DNA from: Companilactobacillus pabuli
Lineage (GTDB): Bacteria > Bacillota > Bacilli > Lactobacillales > Lactobacillaceae
Direction of reading: 5' to 3'
Assembly (NCBI RefSeq): GCF_014058425.1
Contig: NZ_CP049366.1
Location: forward strand, 744,001 to 808,000
DNA length: 64,000 nucleotides
Shown here: positions 28,124 through 40,156 of the stretch, one piece after another
Layout: each line of letters begins with the position of its first letter
Position numbering within the stretch: position 1 is the stretch's first letter
Made by a program: the position numbers and the translations under genes
Notes under the pieces: model-generated
Told to the model about the DNA's origin: nothing
What the model saw: the letters and a program-made list of their open reading frames with translations, nothing else
Database searches by the model: none

Positions 28124-28642
28124 TTGGCAGGTTTATTAGTTCTCGGAGCTGGTCAAGTAGCTTTGGGTGACATGCTTTTCATTCTTATTTCTTTCATCAT
28201 TTTGGCACTCTTAGTAAAACATTTTGCTTGGGGTCCTGTTACAAAAATGATGGATGCCAGATCTGAAAAGATCACTGGCGATCTTGATTATGCGGATCAG
28301 GAACGCACACGTGCTAAAAAGTTGGCTGAAGAACGTGAAGGTGCTCTTAAAAATTCACGTGCTGAAGCAGTTGAAATTGTTAATAAAGCAAAGGAAAGCG
28401 GTGAGACTCAAAAGAAGTCTATCGTATCCGATGCTCATAGCGAAGCTGAAGAATTAAGACAAAGAGCTAAATCTGATGCAGCTAAGGCTAAACAAGATGC
28501 GTTGTCAGATGCTCAAAATGACATTGCAAACTTGTCTTTGGAAATTGCTTCAAAAGTTATTTCTAAAGAACTTAATGCAGACGATCAAAAGTCACTAATC
28601 GACTCTTATATTAAGGAGTTGACGGTAAATGAAACTAAGTAA
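28124..28642 (+). CDS. atpF: ATP synthase Fo subunit b
   Basis: Subunit b is the peripheral stalk. The 172-aa protein has one N-terminal membrane helix (about residues 13-32, MLFILISFIILALLVKHF) and a long charged coiled-coil. It starts with TTG at 28124 after AAAGGAAGGAG. The 3' end overlaps atpH by 14 bp. Confidence 0.96.
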   Translation: MAGLLVLGAGQVALGDMLFILISFIILALLVKHFAWGPVTKMMDARSEKITGDLDYADQERTRAKKLAEEREGALKNSRAEAVEIVNKAKESGETQKKSIVSDAHSEAEELRQRAKSDAAKAKQDALSDAQNDIANLSLEIASKVISKELNADDQKSLIDSYIKELTVNETK

Positions 28643-29177
28643 ATATCAAGTGGGAAAACGATATAGTAAGGCACTTTTTGAAGTAGCCGAAGAACAAAAT
28701 TCCATAGAAGAAGTGCTTGAAGATTTAAAGTCTTTGAAAACTGTCTATGAAGAAAATCCTAGCTTGAGCTTTGCTCTTGCAGGACGTTCTATTTCTCGCA
28801 CTGAAAAGATCAAAATTTTGGATACATTGAAGAGCCAATTTGGTGAATTGATGCAAGATTTCTTGGGATTAGTTTTTGACAACAATCGTATGGACTGTGT
28901 GACTGATATTGCTGACGCATTCATTGAAAAATATGATGAAGTTAACGGTATCGTTGAAGCAACAGTTAAAACAGCGATTGACTTGGATGAAGCACAAATC
29001 AGTCATCTTGAATCCGTAATTAAAGAGAGATTTTCAGTAAATAAAGTAAATTTAACGAAAATAGTTGATCCTACTATTATCGGTGGCGTTGTGATCCGTG
29101 TTGGAGATCAAGTTATCGATGGTAGTGTTGTTAAGAGATTTAATGACATCAAGAGAACACTATTGGTTAATAATTAA
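28629..29177 (+). CDS. atpH: ATP synthase F1 subunit delta
   Basis: Delta ties the b stalk to the top of F1. The 182-aa protein has the N-terminal helical bundle (KYQVGKRYSKALFEVAEE) and the C-terminal VDPTIIGGVVIRVGDQVIDGS signature. It overlaps atpF by 14 bp, with AAGGAG inside the atpF end as SD. Confidence 0.96.
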   Translation: MKLSKYQVGKRYSKALFEVAEEQNSIEEVLEDLKSLKTVYEENPSLSFALAGRSISRTEKIKILDTLKSQFGELMQDFLGLVFDNNRMDCVTDIADAFIEKYDEVNGIVEATVKTAIDLDEAQISHLESVIKERFSVNKVNLTKIVDPTIIGGVVIRVGDQVIDGSVVKRFNDIKRTLLVNN

Positions 29178-30737
<1,560 letters not shown>

Positions 30738-30754
30738 TACAGGAGGTTTAAATA

Positions 30755-31672
30755 ATGGCTGAGTCCCTTATGGATATTAAAAGAAGAATTTCTTCTACTA
30801 AGAAAACCGGTCAAATCACAAAGGCCATGCAAATGGTATCTGGTGCTAAACTCTCTCGTATTGAAAAGAAATCTATTGCTTATCAATTGTATGAAAAAAA
30901 GGTTGAAGATATTGTTAGACATTTGAAGGCAGCAGATGTTTTCAAAGAATTATCAGTTGCTGATGATTCCGATGATCCATTGAGTCTAAACAGTCTTCTA
31001 AAAGTTCGTGAAGTCAAAAAGACTGCCTACGTCGTTATTACTAGTGACCGTGGTCTTGTTGGTGGATACAATAGTAATATTTTGAAAGCTATGATGGAAT
31101 TATTCGAAAAGAAGTATCATGGTGATCAAAGTAAATTTACTATCATTTCCTTAGGTGCTACTGGAACAGAATTCTTCAAGGCACGTGGATATGATGTATC
31201 GTATGAATATCGTGGTTTACCTGATATTCCAACGGTTAAAGATATCACTCCAATCATGAAGACGATTCTACAAATGTATCAAGCAGAATTGTTCGATGAA
31301 ATTGATATTTGTCATAATCATCACGTTAACTCATTAGTTTCTGAATTTACAAATCAGAAACTTTTGCCATTGGCAGATCCTGATGACGTTACACCGGAAG
31401 AACAACAAGTTGCAACTGAATACATCACAGAACCAAACCCTAAAGCAGTTCTATCTGCAATTGTGCCTCAATATATTGAGTGTTTAGTTTTAGGAGCAAT
31501 GATGGATGCAAAAACAGCAGAGCATGCCGCTTCTGTAACAGCCATGAAGAGTGCCAGTGATAATGCTGATGACCTTATTTCAAGTTTGTCATTACATTAT
31601 AACCGTGCTCGTCAGGCTCAAATTACAACAGAAATCACCGAAATCATCGGTGGTGCTGCTGCACTTGAATAG
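30755..31672 (+). CDS. atpG: ATP synthase F1 subunit gamma
   Basis: Gamma is the central rotor shaft. The 305-aa protein has an N-terminal helix (MDIKRRISSTKKTGQITKAM), the SDRGLVGGYN segment near residue 90, and the C-terminal helix NRARQAQITTEITEIIGGA. An AGGAGG SD lies 7-8 bases upstream of the ATG. Confidence 0.98.
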   Translation: MAESLMDIKRRISSTKKTGQITKAMQMVSGAKLSRIEKKSIAYQLYEKKVEDIVRHLKAADVFKELSVADDSDDPLSLNSLLKVREVKKTAYVVITSDRGLVGGYNSNILKAMMELFEKKYHGDQSKFTIISLGATGTEFFKARGYDVSYEYRGLPDIPTVKDITPIMKTILQMYQAELFDEIDICHNHHVNSLVSEFTNQKLLPLADPDDVTPEEQQVATEYITEPNPKAVLSAIVPQYIECLVLGAMMDAKTAEHAASVTAMKSASDNADDLISSLSLHYNRARQAQITTEITEIIGGAAALE

Positions 31673-31677
31673 TTTAG

Positions 31678-33144
<1,467 letters not shown>

Positions 33145-33161
33145 CGATAGGAGGAGATAAT

Positions 33162-33590
33162 ATGGCTGAAAACATTATGACGGTCAATATTGTTACTCCC
33201 GATGGTGTTGTTTATGATCATCATGCAAAACTCGTTGTTTTAAGTACCATTGATGGTGAAATTGGTGTCATGGCTCACCATGCTCCAATCATCGCCCCTT
33301 TGGTTATTGATGAGGTCCGTGTCCGTCGTGTGGATAAGCCCCATCATGAAGATTCAATCGCTGTAAATGGCGGGTTCTTGGAGTTTAGCAATGATCTAGT
33401 GTCAATCGTCGCCAACAGTGCTGAGAGAGCTAGAGACATTGATTTAAGACGTGCAAAATATGCTAAGCAAAAGGCCGAAGATACTATCAAGGTTGCGGAA
33501 GAGAAACACAACGTTGATGAGTTGGCTCGTGCTCAAGTATCCTTGCGTAAGGCTATTAATAGAATTAACGTAAGTTCGCATAGAAATTAA
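33162..33590 (+). CDS. atpC: ATP synthase F1 subunit epsilon
   Basis: The 142-aa protein has the N-terminal beta-sandwich (VNIVTPDGVVYDHHAKLVV, GVMAHHAPIIAPL) and the C-terminal helical hairpin that can brake the enzyme (RRAKYAKQKAEDTIK). It is the last gene of the operon, followed by a strong terminator. Confidence 0.97.
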   Translation: MAENIMTVNIVTPDGVVYDHHAKLVVLSTIDGEIGVMAHHAPIIAPLVIDEVRVRRVDKPHHEDSIAVNGGFLEFSNDLVSIVANSAERARDIDLRRAKYAKQKAEDTIKVAEEKHNVDELARAQVSLRKAINRINVSSHRN

Positions 33591-33593
33591 CTT

Positions 33594-33625
33594 AAAGGAT
33601 TAGGGAAACCTAATCCTTTTTGTTT
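33594..33625 (+). terminator. Terminator of the atp operon
   Basis: AAAGGATTAGG (33594-33604) pairs perfectly with CCTAATCCTTT (33609-33619) around a GAAA tetraloop, followed by T residues. Confidence 0.93.
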
Positions 33626-33705
33626 TAAATAATTTTAAAGTATTTGATTGTAGGCGGAATAATTTCAGTAAAAATGTTATTATCTAGAAAAGTGAGGTTT
33701 ATAAA

Positions 33706-33936
33706 ATGACAAATATCGGAATAAATGCCATAATAACGCTTATAAGTCATGTTATATTTATTTGGATCAGCTTCAACGTTTTGCAAGTGGTTGATTGGAA
33801 AAAGATTTATAACAAAACCAATCCTAAAATGTTACAATTACTTGTAGCGTTTATCGCAATCGCTCTAGGTTATACAGTTAGTTCGTTTTTCATGAGTATT
33901 TTTAGTTTAGCTCGAAATATAACCTTACTTTTTTAA
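33706..33936 (+). CDS. DUF1146 (YwzB-like) small membrane protein
   Basis: The 76-aa protein has two membrane helices (residues 8-27 and about 42-65) and the central motif VDWKKIYNK. It matches the DUF1146/YwzB family that sits between atpC and murA in many Firmicutes. Function unknown. The murA SD follows within about 20 bp, so the two are cotranscribed. Confidence 0.85.
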   Translation: MTNIGINAIITLISHVIFIWISFNVLQVVDWKKIYNKTNPKMLQLLVAFIAIALGYTVSSFFMSIFSLARNITLLF

Positions 33937-33964
33937 ATGATCCCAGGTTTTGGAGGAGAATATT

Positions 33965-35287
33965 GTGCAACAAATAATCGTTAATGGACCTACGCAATTA
34001 AAAGGAACTGTCAGAATTGAAGGTGCAAAGAATGCCGCTTTACCGATTTTAGCGGCGACTATTTTAGCATCAAAAGGTAAAACCTTCTTGACTAATATCC
34101 CTCCGTTATCGGACGTTATAACGATGTCTAAAGTTTTAAAAGCTCTAAATGCCGAAGTTTCTTATGATGAGGCTGATGAGATTTTAACTGTTGATACATC
34201 TAATGGAACTGCTACAACTGCACCAGAAGACCTAGTTGATAAGATGCGTGCCTCAATCGTCGTTTTAGGACCTCTCCTAGCTCGTAATAAAGAAGCACAC
34301 GTTGCAATGCCTGGTGGCTGTGCAATTGGCTCTAGACCTATAGATTTGCATCTTAAGGGCCTAGAAGCTATGGGTGCACAATTCAGTCAAAGGGGCGGTT
34401 TCATTGACGCAAAAACTGATGGTTTACACGGAGCTAACATTTATTTAGATTTTCCAAGTGTTGGTGCAACACAAAACATTATGATGGCAGCTACATTAGC
34501 CGATGGTGAAACAGTCATCGACAACGCTGCTAGAGAACCCGAGATTGTTGATCTTGCTAATGTTTTGAGCAAGATGGGTGCAGATGTTACAGGAGCTGGT
34601 ACTAATACCGTAAGAATCAAGGGAGTATCTGCTTTACATGGATGTGAACATTCAATCATGCAAGATCGTATTGAAGCTGGTACTTTCATGGTTGCTGCTG
34701 CTGTAACAAATGGTGATATCTTTATTAAAGATGCTGTTGGCGCTCACAATCGTCCTTTGATTTCCAAATTGACTGAAATGGGTGTTTCAATTGAAGAAAC
34801 CGATTATGGAATTCACGTTGTTGGTACTAATCAATTAAAACCAGTAGATGTTAAGACAATGCCACATCCTGGTTTCCCAACTGATATGCAAGCTCAAATG
34901 ACTTTGGCTCAATTATTGAGTGTGGGAACTACGGTTATGACAGAAACAGTCTTTGAAAACAGATTTATGCATTTCCCAGAATTTGGAAAAATGAAGGCCG
35001 ACTATAAGATTGAAGGTAATTCAGTTATTATGTTTGGTCCAGCGCAATTAAGTGGTGCTAACGTTGCTGCTACTGATTTACGTGCTGCTGCAGCACTAGT
35101 ATTAGCAGGATTAGTTGCTGAAGGTGAGACTAGAGTTTCTAACCTTCAATATTTGGACCGTGGATATTATCATTTCACTGAAAAGTTAAGAGATTTAGGT
35201 GCTAAGATCAGAAGAGTCTCAATCGATGAATCTGGTAGAGAAAGATTAGTATTGAATACAATACCAAGTGTTACAAAATTGGCTTAA
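33965..35287 (+). CDS. murA: UDP-N-acetylglucosamine 1-carboxyvinyltransferase
   Basis: This is the first committed step of peptidoglycan synthesis: it moves enolpyruvate from PEP to UDP-GlcNAc and is the fosfomycin target. The start is GTG at 33965, 7 bases after GGAGGA, giving 440 aa; a TTG at 33950 would put the SD inside the gene. The catalytic Cys119 lies in [12 protein letters not shown]. It has the usual Gram-positive place after ywzB (MurAA type). Low-GC Gram-positives often have a second copy; none lies in this window. Confidence 0.97.
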   Translation: MQQIIVNGPTQLKGTVRIEGAKNAALPILAATILASKGKTFLTNIPPLSDVITMSKVLKALNAEVSYDEADEILTVDTSNGTATTAPEDLVDKMRASIVVLGPLLARNKEAHVAMPGGCAIGSRPIDLHLKGLEAMGAQFSQRGGFIDAKTDGLHGANIYLDFPSVGATQNIMMAATLADGETVIDNAAREPEIVDLANVLSKMGADVTGAGTNTVRIKGVSALHGCEHSIMQDRIEAGTFMVAAAVTNGDIFIKDAVGAHNRPLISKLTEMGVSIEETDYGIHVVGTNQLKPVDVKTMPHPGFPTDMQAQMTLAQLLSVGTTVMTETVFENRFMHFPEFGKMKADYKIEGNSVIMFGPAQLSGANVAATDLRAAAALVLAGLVAEGETRVSNLQYLDRGYYHFTEKLRDLGAKIRRVSIDESGRERLVLNTIPSVTKLA

Positions 35288-35298
35288 AGTTCGCTTAA

Positions 35299-35326
35299 GG
35301 AAGTGGAAAAACCACTTTCTTTTTTT
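35299..35326 (+). terminator. Terminator after murA
   Basis: GGAAGTGG (35299-35306) pairs with CCACTTTC (35312-35319) around A5, with one G-U pair, followed by seven T. Confidence 0.85.
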
Positions 35327-35354
35327 ATTGGCAATTTAATGATTAGGCTGGTTA

Positions 35355-35363
35355 TGATATACT
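35355..35363 (+). promoter_or_regulatory. Extended -10 promoter element of mbl
   Basis: TG-A-TATACT forms an extended -10. The -35 region 17 bp upstream (TTTAAT) is weak. It lies 30 bp before the mbl ATG. Confidence 0.5.
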
Positions 35364-35392
35364 TTTTGTGTTCAGATTTTGGAGGATATAGT

Positions 35393-36382
35393 ATGTCGAA
35401 ATATCTAGGAATTGATTTAGGTACAGCAAATGTACTGATTGATGTCAAAGGTGAAGGAATTGTCTTAAATGAACCTTCAGTTGTGGCAATCAATACAAAT
35501 AATAATGATGTAGTAGCAGTTGGTAAAGATGCTTATATGATGGTTGGTAGAACTCCAGCTAACATTAAAGCTATTCGTCCCTTAAAAGACGGTGTAATTG
35601 CTGACTTTGATATTACTGAAAAGATGCTTCAATATTTTATTGAAAAGCTAAATGTTGGTGGACGTTTCTCGAAACCAACGATTATGATCTGTGCACCAAC
35701 AAACGTAACGCCAGTTGAACAAAAATCGATTATCGAGGCAGCCGAACAAGCTGGTGGTGGTAAGGTTTATCTTCAATTGGAACCAAAAGTTGCTGCTGTC
35801 GGTGCAGGTTTGGATATTTTCAAGCCACAAGGTAACATGGTCATTGATATTGGTGGTGGTACCAGTGATATTGCTGTCATTTCAATGGGTGATATTGTAA
35901 CTAGCCAATCACTTCGTTTTGCTGGTGATAAGATGACTAGTGCTATTCAAGCGTACATTAAGCAACATCACAATTTGATTATCGGTGAAAGAACAGCCGA
36001 ACAAATCAAAATTGAAATTGGTTGTGTAATGGATGCTGATGAAAGTAAGACATTCTCAGCTAGTGGAATCGATATTGTTTCTGGTTTGCCAAAAGAGATC
36101 ACTACTAATGAAGTAGAGATTCAAGAAGCTCTTCGTGACGGCGTTGTTCAAATCGTTGCTGCTGCTAAGAATGTTTTGGAACAAACACCTCCAGAACTAT
36201 CAGGTGATATCATTGATCGAGGTATCATGTTAACTGGTGGTGGAGCATTGTTGAAGAACTTAGACAAATTGTTGTCTGAAAAACTTCAAGTACCAGTTCT
36301 CTTGACTGATAGTCCATTAGATTCCGTTGCTTTAGGTACAGGTGTATTATTGGATCATATTGAAAAACATCAAAAATACTAG
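35393..36382 (+). CDS. mbl: MreB-family actin homologue, Mbl type
   Basis: This bacterial actin filament steers the elongation machinery around the cell cylinder. The 329-aa protein starts at ATG 35393, after GGAGGATA. Motifs are the phosphate-1 loop [22 protein letters not shown], and the adenosine motif [13 protein letters not shown]. It is a paralogue of the MreB at 53086. The link to murA upstream and rodA downstream is why I call it Mbl. The division of labour with MreB is inferred. Confidence 0.93.
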   Translation: MSKYLGIDLGTANVLIDVKGEGIVLNEPSVVAINTNNNDVVAVGKDAYMMVGRTPANIKAIRPLKDGVIADFDITEKMLQYFIEKLNVGGRFSKPTIMICAPTNVTPVEQKSIIEAAEQAGGGKVYLQLEPKVAAVGAGLDIFKPQGNMVIDIGGGTSDIAVISMGDIVTSQSLRFAGDKMTSAIQAYIKQHHNLIIGERTAEQIKIEIGCVMDADESKTFSASGIDIVSGLPKEITTNEVEIQEALRDGVVQIVAAAKNVLEQTPPELSGDIIDRGIMLTGGGALLKNLDKLLSEKLQVPVLLTDSPLDSVALGTGVLLDHIEKHQKY

Positions 36383-36390
36383 GGTGAAAA

Positions 36391-36573
36391 ATGAAAAGAG
36401 ACTTTGGCAAAGAATATCGTCATGATATTTTCAAAAAAATTGGTTGGGTATTACTATTAATGCTCATTTTCTTGGTTTTAGGTATGTTGATAGGATCGGC
36501 TTTAGGTGGTTCTAATCCGTTAGCTGTATTGTGGCCGGGGACTTGGATGCACATGTTTGAATTTTTAAGGTAA
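36391..36573 (+). CDS. epuA: EpuA-like small membrane protein (often labelled RNA polymerase subunit beta)
   Basis: The 60-aa protein has a basic N-terminus and one glycine-rich membrane helix (VLLLMLIFLVLGMLIGSALGG), followed by NPLAVLWPGTWMHMFEFLR. This matches the EpuA family, first named in pneumococcus between murA and endA. Its role is unknown, and the database label as an RNA polymerase subunit is misleading. GGGTGA precedes the ATG; it is 8 bp after mbl. Confidence 0.8.
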   Translation: MKRDFGKEYRHDIFKKIGWVLLLMLIFLVLGMLIGSALGGSNPLAVLWPGTWMHMFEFLR

Positions 36574-36577
36574 TTAG

Positions 36578-36871
36578 ATGCTTAAAAAACTTTTAATTGG
36601 AATAGTTCGTTTTTATCAGAAATTTATTTCACCAGTTTTGCCACCTAGTTGTCGCTATTATCCAACATGTTCGACTTACTTTATTGATGCGGTTAAAAAG
36701 CATGGTGGAATTTTAGGTACAATTATGGGATTGGCACGTATTTTACGTTGCAATCCCTTTGTTCGCGGTGGAGTAGACCCAGTACCTGATAATTTCACTA
36801 TTTTTAGAAATCCTCATCCTGAAAAATATGAAGATGAAATTATCGCCAAAAAATTTCACAACAAAGAATAG
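36578..36871 (+). CDS. yidD: Membrane protein insertion efficiency factor YidD
   Basis: The 97-aa protein has the YidD signature: an amphipathic N-terminus ([14 protein letters not shown]), the Cys-containing [11 protein letters not shown] motif, then [11 protein letters not shown] and GGVDPVP. YidD assists the YidC insertase at the membrane. The gene starts 4 bp after epuA and is cotranscribed with it. Confidence 0.95.
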   Translation: MLKKLLIGIVRFYQKFISPVLPPSCRYYPTCSTYFIDAVKKHGGILGTIMGLARILRCNPFVRGGVDPVPDNFTIFRNPHPEKYEDEIIAKKFHNKE

Positions 36872-36881
36872 GAAAGATTTA

Positions 36882-37103
36882 ATGTCTAATAGAAAAAAAA
36901 CAGTTGAAATCAACTTAAAAGATATCAGTAGTGATCCTGAAACTTATGAACTTTGGGACCGCAAGAAGTATATTGGTACCATCAAAAAAGACGGAGATCG
37001 TTATCTTTCATTCGTAGAAAGTAACGATACTCCTTTCAAATCAGTAAAATTGGACGATGCAATCAATGAATTGTTAATGCAATATAATTTACATAATCAT
37101 TAG
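36882..37103 (+). CDS. DUF2969 family protein
   Basis: The 73-aa soluble protein starts at ATG 36882, with GGAAAG upstream. A longer frame from 36828 would overlap yidD and lacks an SD. Visible features are an N-terminal basic patch (NRKKTVEINLKD) and a conserved LWDRKKYIGTIKKDG core. This family is known only from lactobacilli and relatives, next to rodA. Function unknown. Confidence 0.8.
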   Translation: MSNRKKTVEINLKDISSDPETYELWDRKKYIGTIKKDGDRYLSFVESNDTPFKSVKLDDAINELLMQYNLHNH

Positions 37104-37114
37104 CAGGTGTAAAT

Positions 37115-38317
37115 ATGCAAATAAGAGAAAATAGAAAAAAGAATGATGTGGATTCTCGAATCGATTACGGAATCATTTTTTCCGTAATGATGCTTGCGAT
37201 GATTGGACTAATGTCTATTTACGTAGCTACGATTCAGGATTCACAAAATCCATTAAGAAATGTAGTTTCACAGTTAGCATGGTATGTTATCGGTGCAATT
37301 GGGATAGCAATCATCATGCAATTTGATGCGGAGCAACTGTGGCAGGTGGCAAACTATGCTTACTTTGCCGGGATTGCTTTGCTGTTCTTAGTTTTGATTT
37401 TTTATAGCCGCTCGTATGCTGCCAGTACTGGTGCTAAGAGTTGGTTTGCCGTTGGATCGTTTACGTTTCAGCCATCTGAAGTAATGAAACCGGCATATAT
37501 ATTGATGCTGGGGAAAGTTATTACGAATCATAACAGTGAATATCAAGTTCACACCATAAAAAACGACTTTATCTTATTGGGCAAATTATTCTTGTGGACT
37601 TTACCAGTCATGGTTCTATTGAAATTACAAAATGATTTCGGTACTATCTTGGTTTTCGTTGCCATTTTAGGTGGAATGATTTTGGTTTCTGGAATCGATT
37701 GGCGAATCCTCTTAACTGGTTTTCTGATTGTTGCCGTTATCGGTGGAACAGCTCTGTTATTTGCTACAACTGATTGGGGTCGGCAGATCCTAGGACATTT
37801 TGGTTTTAGATCTTATCAATTTGCCCGTATTGATAGTTGGCGTAATCCTTCGGCTGATACGTCAGAAAATGGTTATCAGATCTGGCAGAATATGAAAGCT
37901 ATCGGATCTGGTAAGTTGTTTGGTAAAGGTTTTAACGTTTCTAACGTTTATGTTCCCGTTCGTGAGTCCGATATGATTTTCTCCGTTATTGGTGAGAATT
38001 TTGGCTTTATCGGTTCATGTGTTTTGATTTTGCTTTATTTCTTATTAATTTATCAAATGGTTCAAGTTACTTTTGATACTAAGAATGAATTTTATGCTTA
38101 TGTATCAACTGGTGTAATCATGATGATTTTGTTCCATGTTTTCGAAAATATTGGTATGAGTGTTGGTTTATTACCATTGACAGGTATCCCGTTGCCGTTT
38201 ATCTCGCAAGGTGGGTCAGCATTGTTAGGTAATATGATCGGTATTGGATTAGTGATGTCGATGAGGTTCCATCATAAGAGTTACATGTTTGAAAACGGTA
38301 CTTTTAAGCAAAGGTAG
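37115..38317 (+). CDS. rodA: SEDS peptidoglycan glycosyltransferase RodA
   Basis: This SEDS-family polymerase inserts lipid II during side-wall growth together with a class B PBP. The 400-aa protein has about ten membrane segments. Motifs include FQPSEVMKPAYILM, VLLKLQNDFGTILVF, the loop YQFARIDSWRNP, and PLTGIPLPFISQGGSA. Its neighbours mbl and yidD fit RodA rather than FtsW. AGCAGGTG precedes the ATG. Confidence 0.93.
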   Translation: MQIRENRKKNDVDSRIDYGIIFSVMMLAMIGLMSIYVATIQDSQNPLRNVVSQLAWYVIGAIGIAIIMQFDAEQLWQVANYAYFAGIALLFLVLIFYSRSYAASTGAKSWFAVGSFTFQPSEVMKPAYILMLGKVITNHNSEYQVHTIKNDFILLGKLFLWTLPVMVLLKLQNDFGTILVFVAILGGMILVSGIDWRILLTGFLIVAVIGGTALLFATTDWGRQILGHFGFRSYQFARIDSWRNPSADTSENGYQIWQNMKAIGSGKLFGKGFNVSNVYVPVRESDMIFSVIGENFGFIGSCVLILLYFLLIYQMVQVTFDTKNEFYAYVSTGVIMMILFHVFENIGMSVGLLPLTGIPLPFISQGGSALLGNMIGIGLVMSMRFHHKSYMFENGTFKQR

Positions 38318-38325
38318 GAATTTTT

Positions 38326-38622
38326 ATGAGTGAAAAGAAAAATTATTACTGGATAAAAAAGGGTGACAAGACAACTCGTATAGGCTTAACTAAAGAGGCT
38401 CAAGAGGCTTTAGGTGATGTCAAATATGTCGAATTACCTGATCTAGATTCTGAAATAAAAAAAGGAGAATCTAGTGGTGAAATTGAAGCTCAAAAGGCTG
38501 TAATAGAGCTAGAATCACCAGTTGACGGGAAAATCGTTAAAGTGAACGATAAATTAAATGATAATCCTGAATTATTAAATGGTAGTGAAAAAGATGCATG
38601 GTTCTTTGAAGTAAATAATTAA
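38326..38622 (+). CDS. Orphan GcvH-like lipoyl-carrier domain protein
   Basis: The 98-aa protein matches the C-terminal two thirds of glycine cleavage H protein: YVELPDLDSEIKKGE, the putative lipoyl-Lys57 in IEAQKAVIELESPVDGKIV, then LNDNPELLNGSEKDAWFFEV. Full GcvH is about 125 aa, so the N-terminus is shortened. No gcvT, gcvP or lipoate ligase is nearby. It may be a lipoate relay or a carrier for another reaction, as proposed for GcvH-L proteins in other Firmicutes. It follows rodA by 8 bp. A weak hairpin follows at 38647. Confidence 0.8.
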   Translation: MSEKKNYYWIKKGDKTTRIGLTKEAQEALGDVKYVELPDLDSEIKKGESSGEIEAQKAVIELESPVDGKIVKVNDKLNDNPELLNGSEKDAWFFEVNN

Positions 38623-38646
38623 ATTTTTAAAATTTATCTTTTTATC

Positions 38647-38672
38647 GTTGCTTATTTCTTGCAACATTTTTT
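38647..38672 (+). terminator. Weak terminator after the GcvH-like gene
   Basis: GTTGC (38647-38651) pairs with GCAAC (38661-38665), followed by A and T6. The short stem makes it a modest terminator. Confidence 0.5.
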
Positions 38673-38725
38673 AATAACTGTTTAAATTATCCATGGAATT
38701 AATAAATGAATGGGGATAGTTTAGA

Positions 38726-39583
38726 ATGAAAATTTTAGGTGAAAAGATTCGCCACTACAGAAAGCTCAGAGGTATTTCTCAATCTGAGCTCGCTGATGGT
38801 ATTTGTACACAGGCAACTGTCAGCCTGATTGAAAAAAAAGACAAGATTCCAAGTATGGAAATTTTGGTTCGCATTTGTGAAAGACTGGGTATCACAATGA
38901 ACCTTGTAATCGTCAATGACGATAGTCAAATATATTCCATCATTAGTGACATTAAGAAATCATTTTATCAAGATGATTTCGAAGGTATCAGTGACAAACT
39001 GGGTAAACTAAAAAACATCAATGTCAATAATAAGCAAGAAATCAAATTGATTCATTTCTTCAATGGATTGATTGAATATGTAAGTAGCAAGAATTATGAC
39101 AAAGCTATTTTTGATTTCAACCGGGCTATGAATGTTAATATTGCTAATGTTGATATGTATGACATTTTGATCGACGTCTTTACTGCTAAGGCCTACATCA
39201 ATAAAAAGTCAATGGACGAAGCTCGAGTTTATTACAATCAAGCCAAGGATTTGATCAAATCAAGCCTTGATAAGATTGGTGATGAAAATTACCACGATAG
39301 CATTTTGATTTATAGCAACATGGCAGATTTGTCATTGAAGCTAGAAGAAAATCAAAAGGCTATGGAATATGCTAACGAAGGTATTTTCATTGCTAGAAGA
39401 GAACAAACTTTGTTCAAACTCGATGAAATGTACTGTTACTTGGCAGATGCCGGTACTCGTGAAGGTCAAAAGACTGATGAGGACTATATCAAGGCATATG
39501 TGATCTCAAGTATCAGTGAAAACAAAACAGTTTTTGAAAAATTAAAGATTAAAATGAAAGATATGCATTTGAATATCTTTTAA
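38726..39583 (+). CDS. XRE-type regulator with TPR-like C-terminal domain (PlcR/Rgg-like architecture)
   Basis: The 285-aa protein has an N-terminal helix-turn-helix (residues 4-60: GEKIRHYRKLRGISQSEL, then QATVSLIEKKDKIPS) and a long helical-repeat domain with TPR-like signatures (NKKSMDEARVYYNQAKDLI, YSNMADLSLKLEENQKAMEYA). It shares its layout with the protein at 13614. RRNPP-type regulators bind short peptides, but no peptide gene is evident on either side. GGGGAT is the SD. A convergent terminator follows. Confidence 0.85.
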   Translation: MKILGEKIRHYRKLRGISQSELADGICTQATVSLIEKKDKIPSMEILVRICERLGITMNLVIVNDDSQIYSIISDIKKSFYQDDFEGISDKLGKLKNINVNNKQEIKLIHFFNGLIEYVSSKNYDKAIFDFNRAMNVNIANVDMYDILIDVFTAKAYINKKSMDEARVYYNQAKDLIKSSLDKIGDENYHDSILIYSNMADLSLKLEENQKAMEYANEGIFIARREQTLFKLDEMYCYLADAGTREGQKTDEDYIKAYVISSISENKTVFEKLKIKMKDMHLNIF

Positions 39584-39611
39584 ATAAAAAATTTATTAAT
39601 TTCCGCTAATC

Positions 39612-39650
39612 AAAAAGAGGGTCGATTCTTTTAGAATCGATCCTCTTTTT
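39612..39650. terminator. Bidirectional terminator between the XRE regulator and the Usp gene
   Basis: The arms at 39612-39629 and 39633-39650 pair over 18 bp with one G-U pair, with A5 and T5 at the base. It serves both convergent genes. Confidence 0.93.
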
Positions 39651-39659
39651 TAATGCTTA

Positions 39660-40133
39660 TTATTTTCTAGGTTTTTGAATCGTTTTATTATCTAAATCAG
39701 TTCTGACTACCAAGACATCACATGCAGCAGTTCTAGTTACATATTCAGTAACTGAACCAATGAGAAGTCTTTCCATAGCGTTAAGACCAGTAGCACCAAT
39801 CATGATCAAATCGACACCTAACTTCTTTGGAAAGTCAGTAGCGATGATAGCTTTTGGTGAGCCATATTCAATACTGTAGTCAATTTCGTCTAAACCGGCA
39901 TCCTTAGCCGTTTTAACGTACTTCTTAACTGTTTCCTTAGCTTTTTCAGTAATTTGTTCTACCATTGTTGAATCGAAGCTAGAAACGTTTTGGAAAGCTC
40001 TAGTATCAATGACGTGAATTAAATGGATCGCAGCTTTATTTCTCTTAGCTACCTCGACAGCCTTTTTAAATGCTAATTCTGCCTCGAATGAACCATCAAT
40101 TGGTACGAGAATGTTTTTATATTGTTGTAACAT
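39660..40133 (-). CDS. Universal stress protein, UspA family, ATP-binding type
   Basis: The 157-aa protein starts at ATG 40133, with GGGGTGA 6 bases before it. The C-terminal GATGLNAMERLLIGSVTEY gives the G-2x-G-9x-G(S) ATP-binding motif, so it belongs to the ATP-binding branch. These proteins are dimers induced by starvation, acid or stationary phase. The precise role is unknown. The gene is monocistronic. Confidence 0.93.
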   Translation of the reverse strand: MLQQYKNILVPIDGSFEAELAFKKAVEVAKRNKAAIHLIHVIDTRAFQNVSSFDSTMVEQITEKAKETVKKYVKTAKDAGLDEIDYSIEYGSPKAIIATDFPKKLGVDLIMIGATGLNAMERLLIGSVTEYVTRTAACDVLVVRTDLDNKTIQKPRK

Positions 40134-40156
40134 AAGTATCACCCCGTTAATGTAAT

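Noticed and set aside
36828-36881. Upstream extension of the DUF2969 protein overlapping yidD
   Set aside because: There is no SD before the earlier ATG, and the added residues are low-complexity basic sequence from the yidD end. The ATG at 36882 has GGAAAG upstream.
38693-38719. A possible 8-codon peptide frame (MELINEWG) just before the second XRE regulator, as a pheromone candidate
   Set aside because: It has no SD, no export signal and would overlap the ribosome-site region of the regulator. Chance is the simpler explanation.
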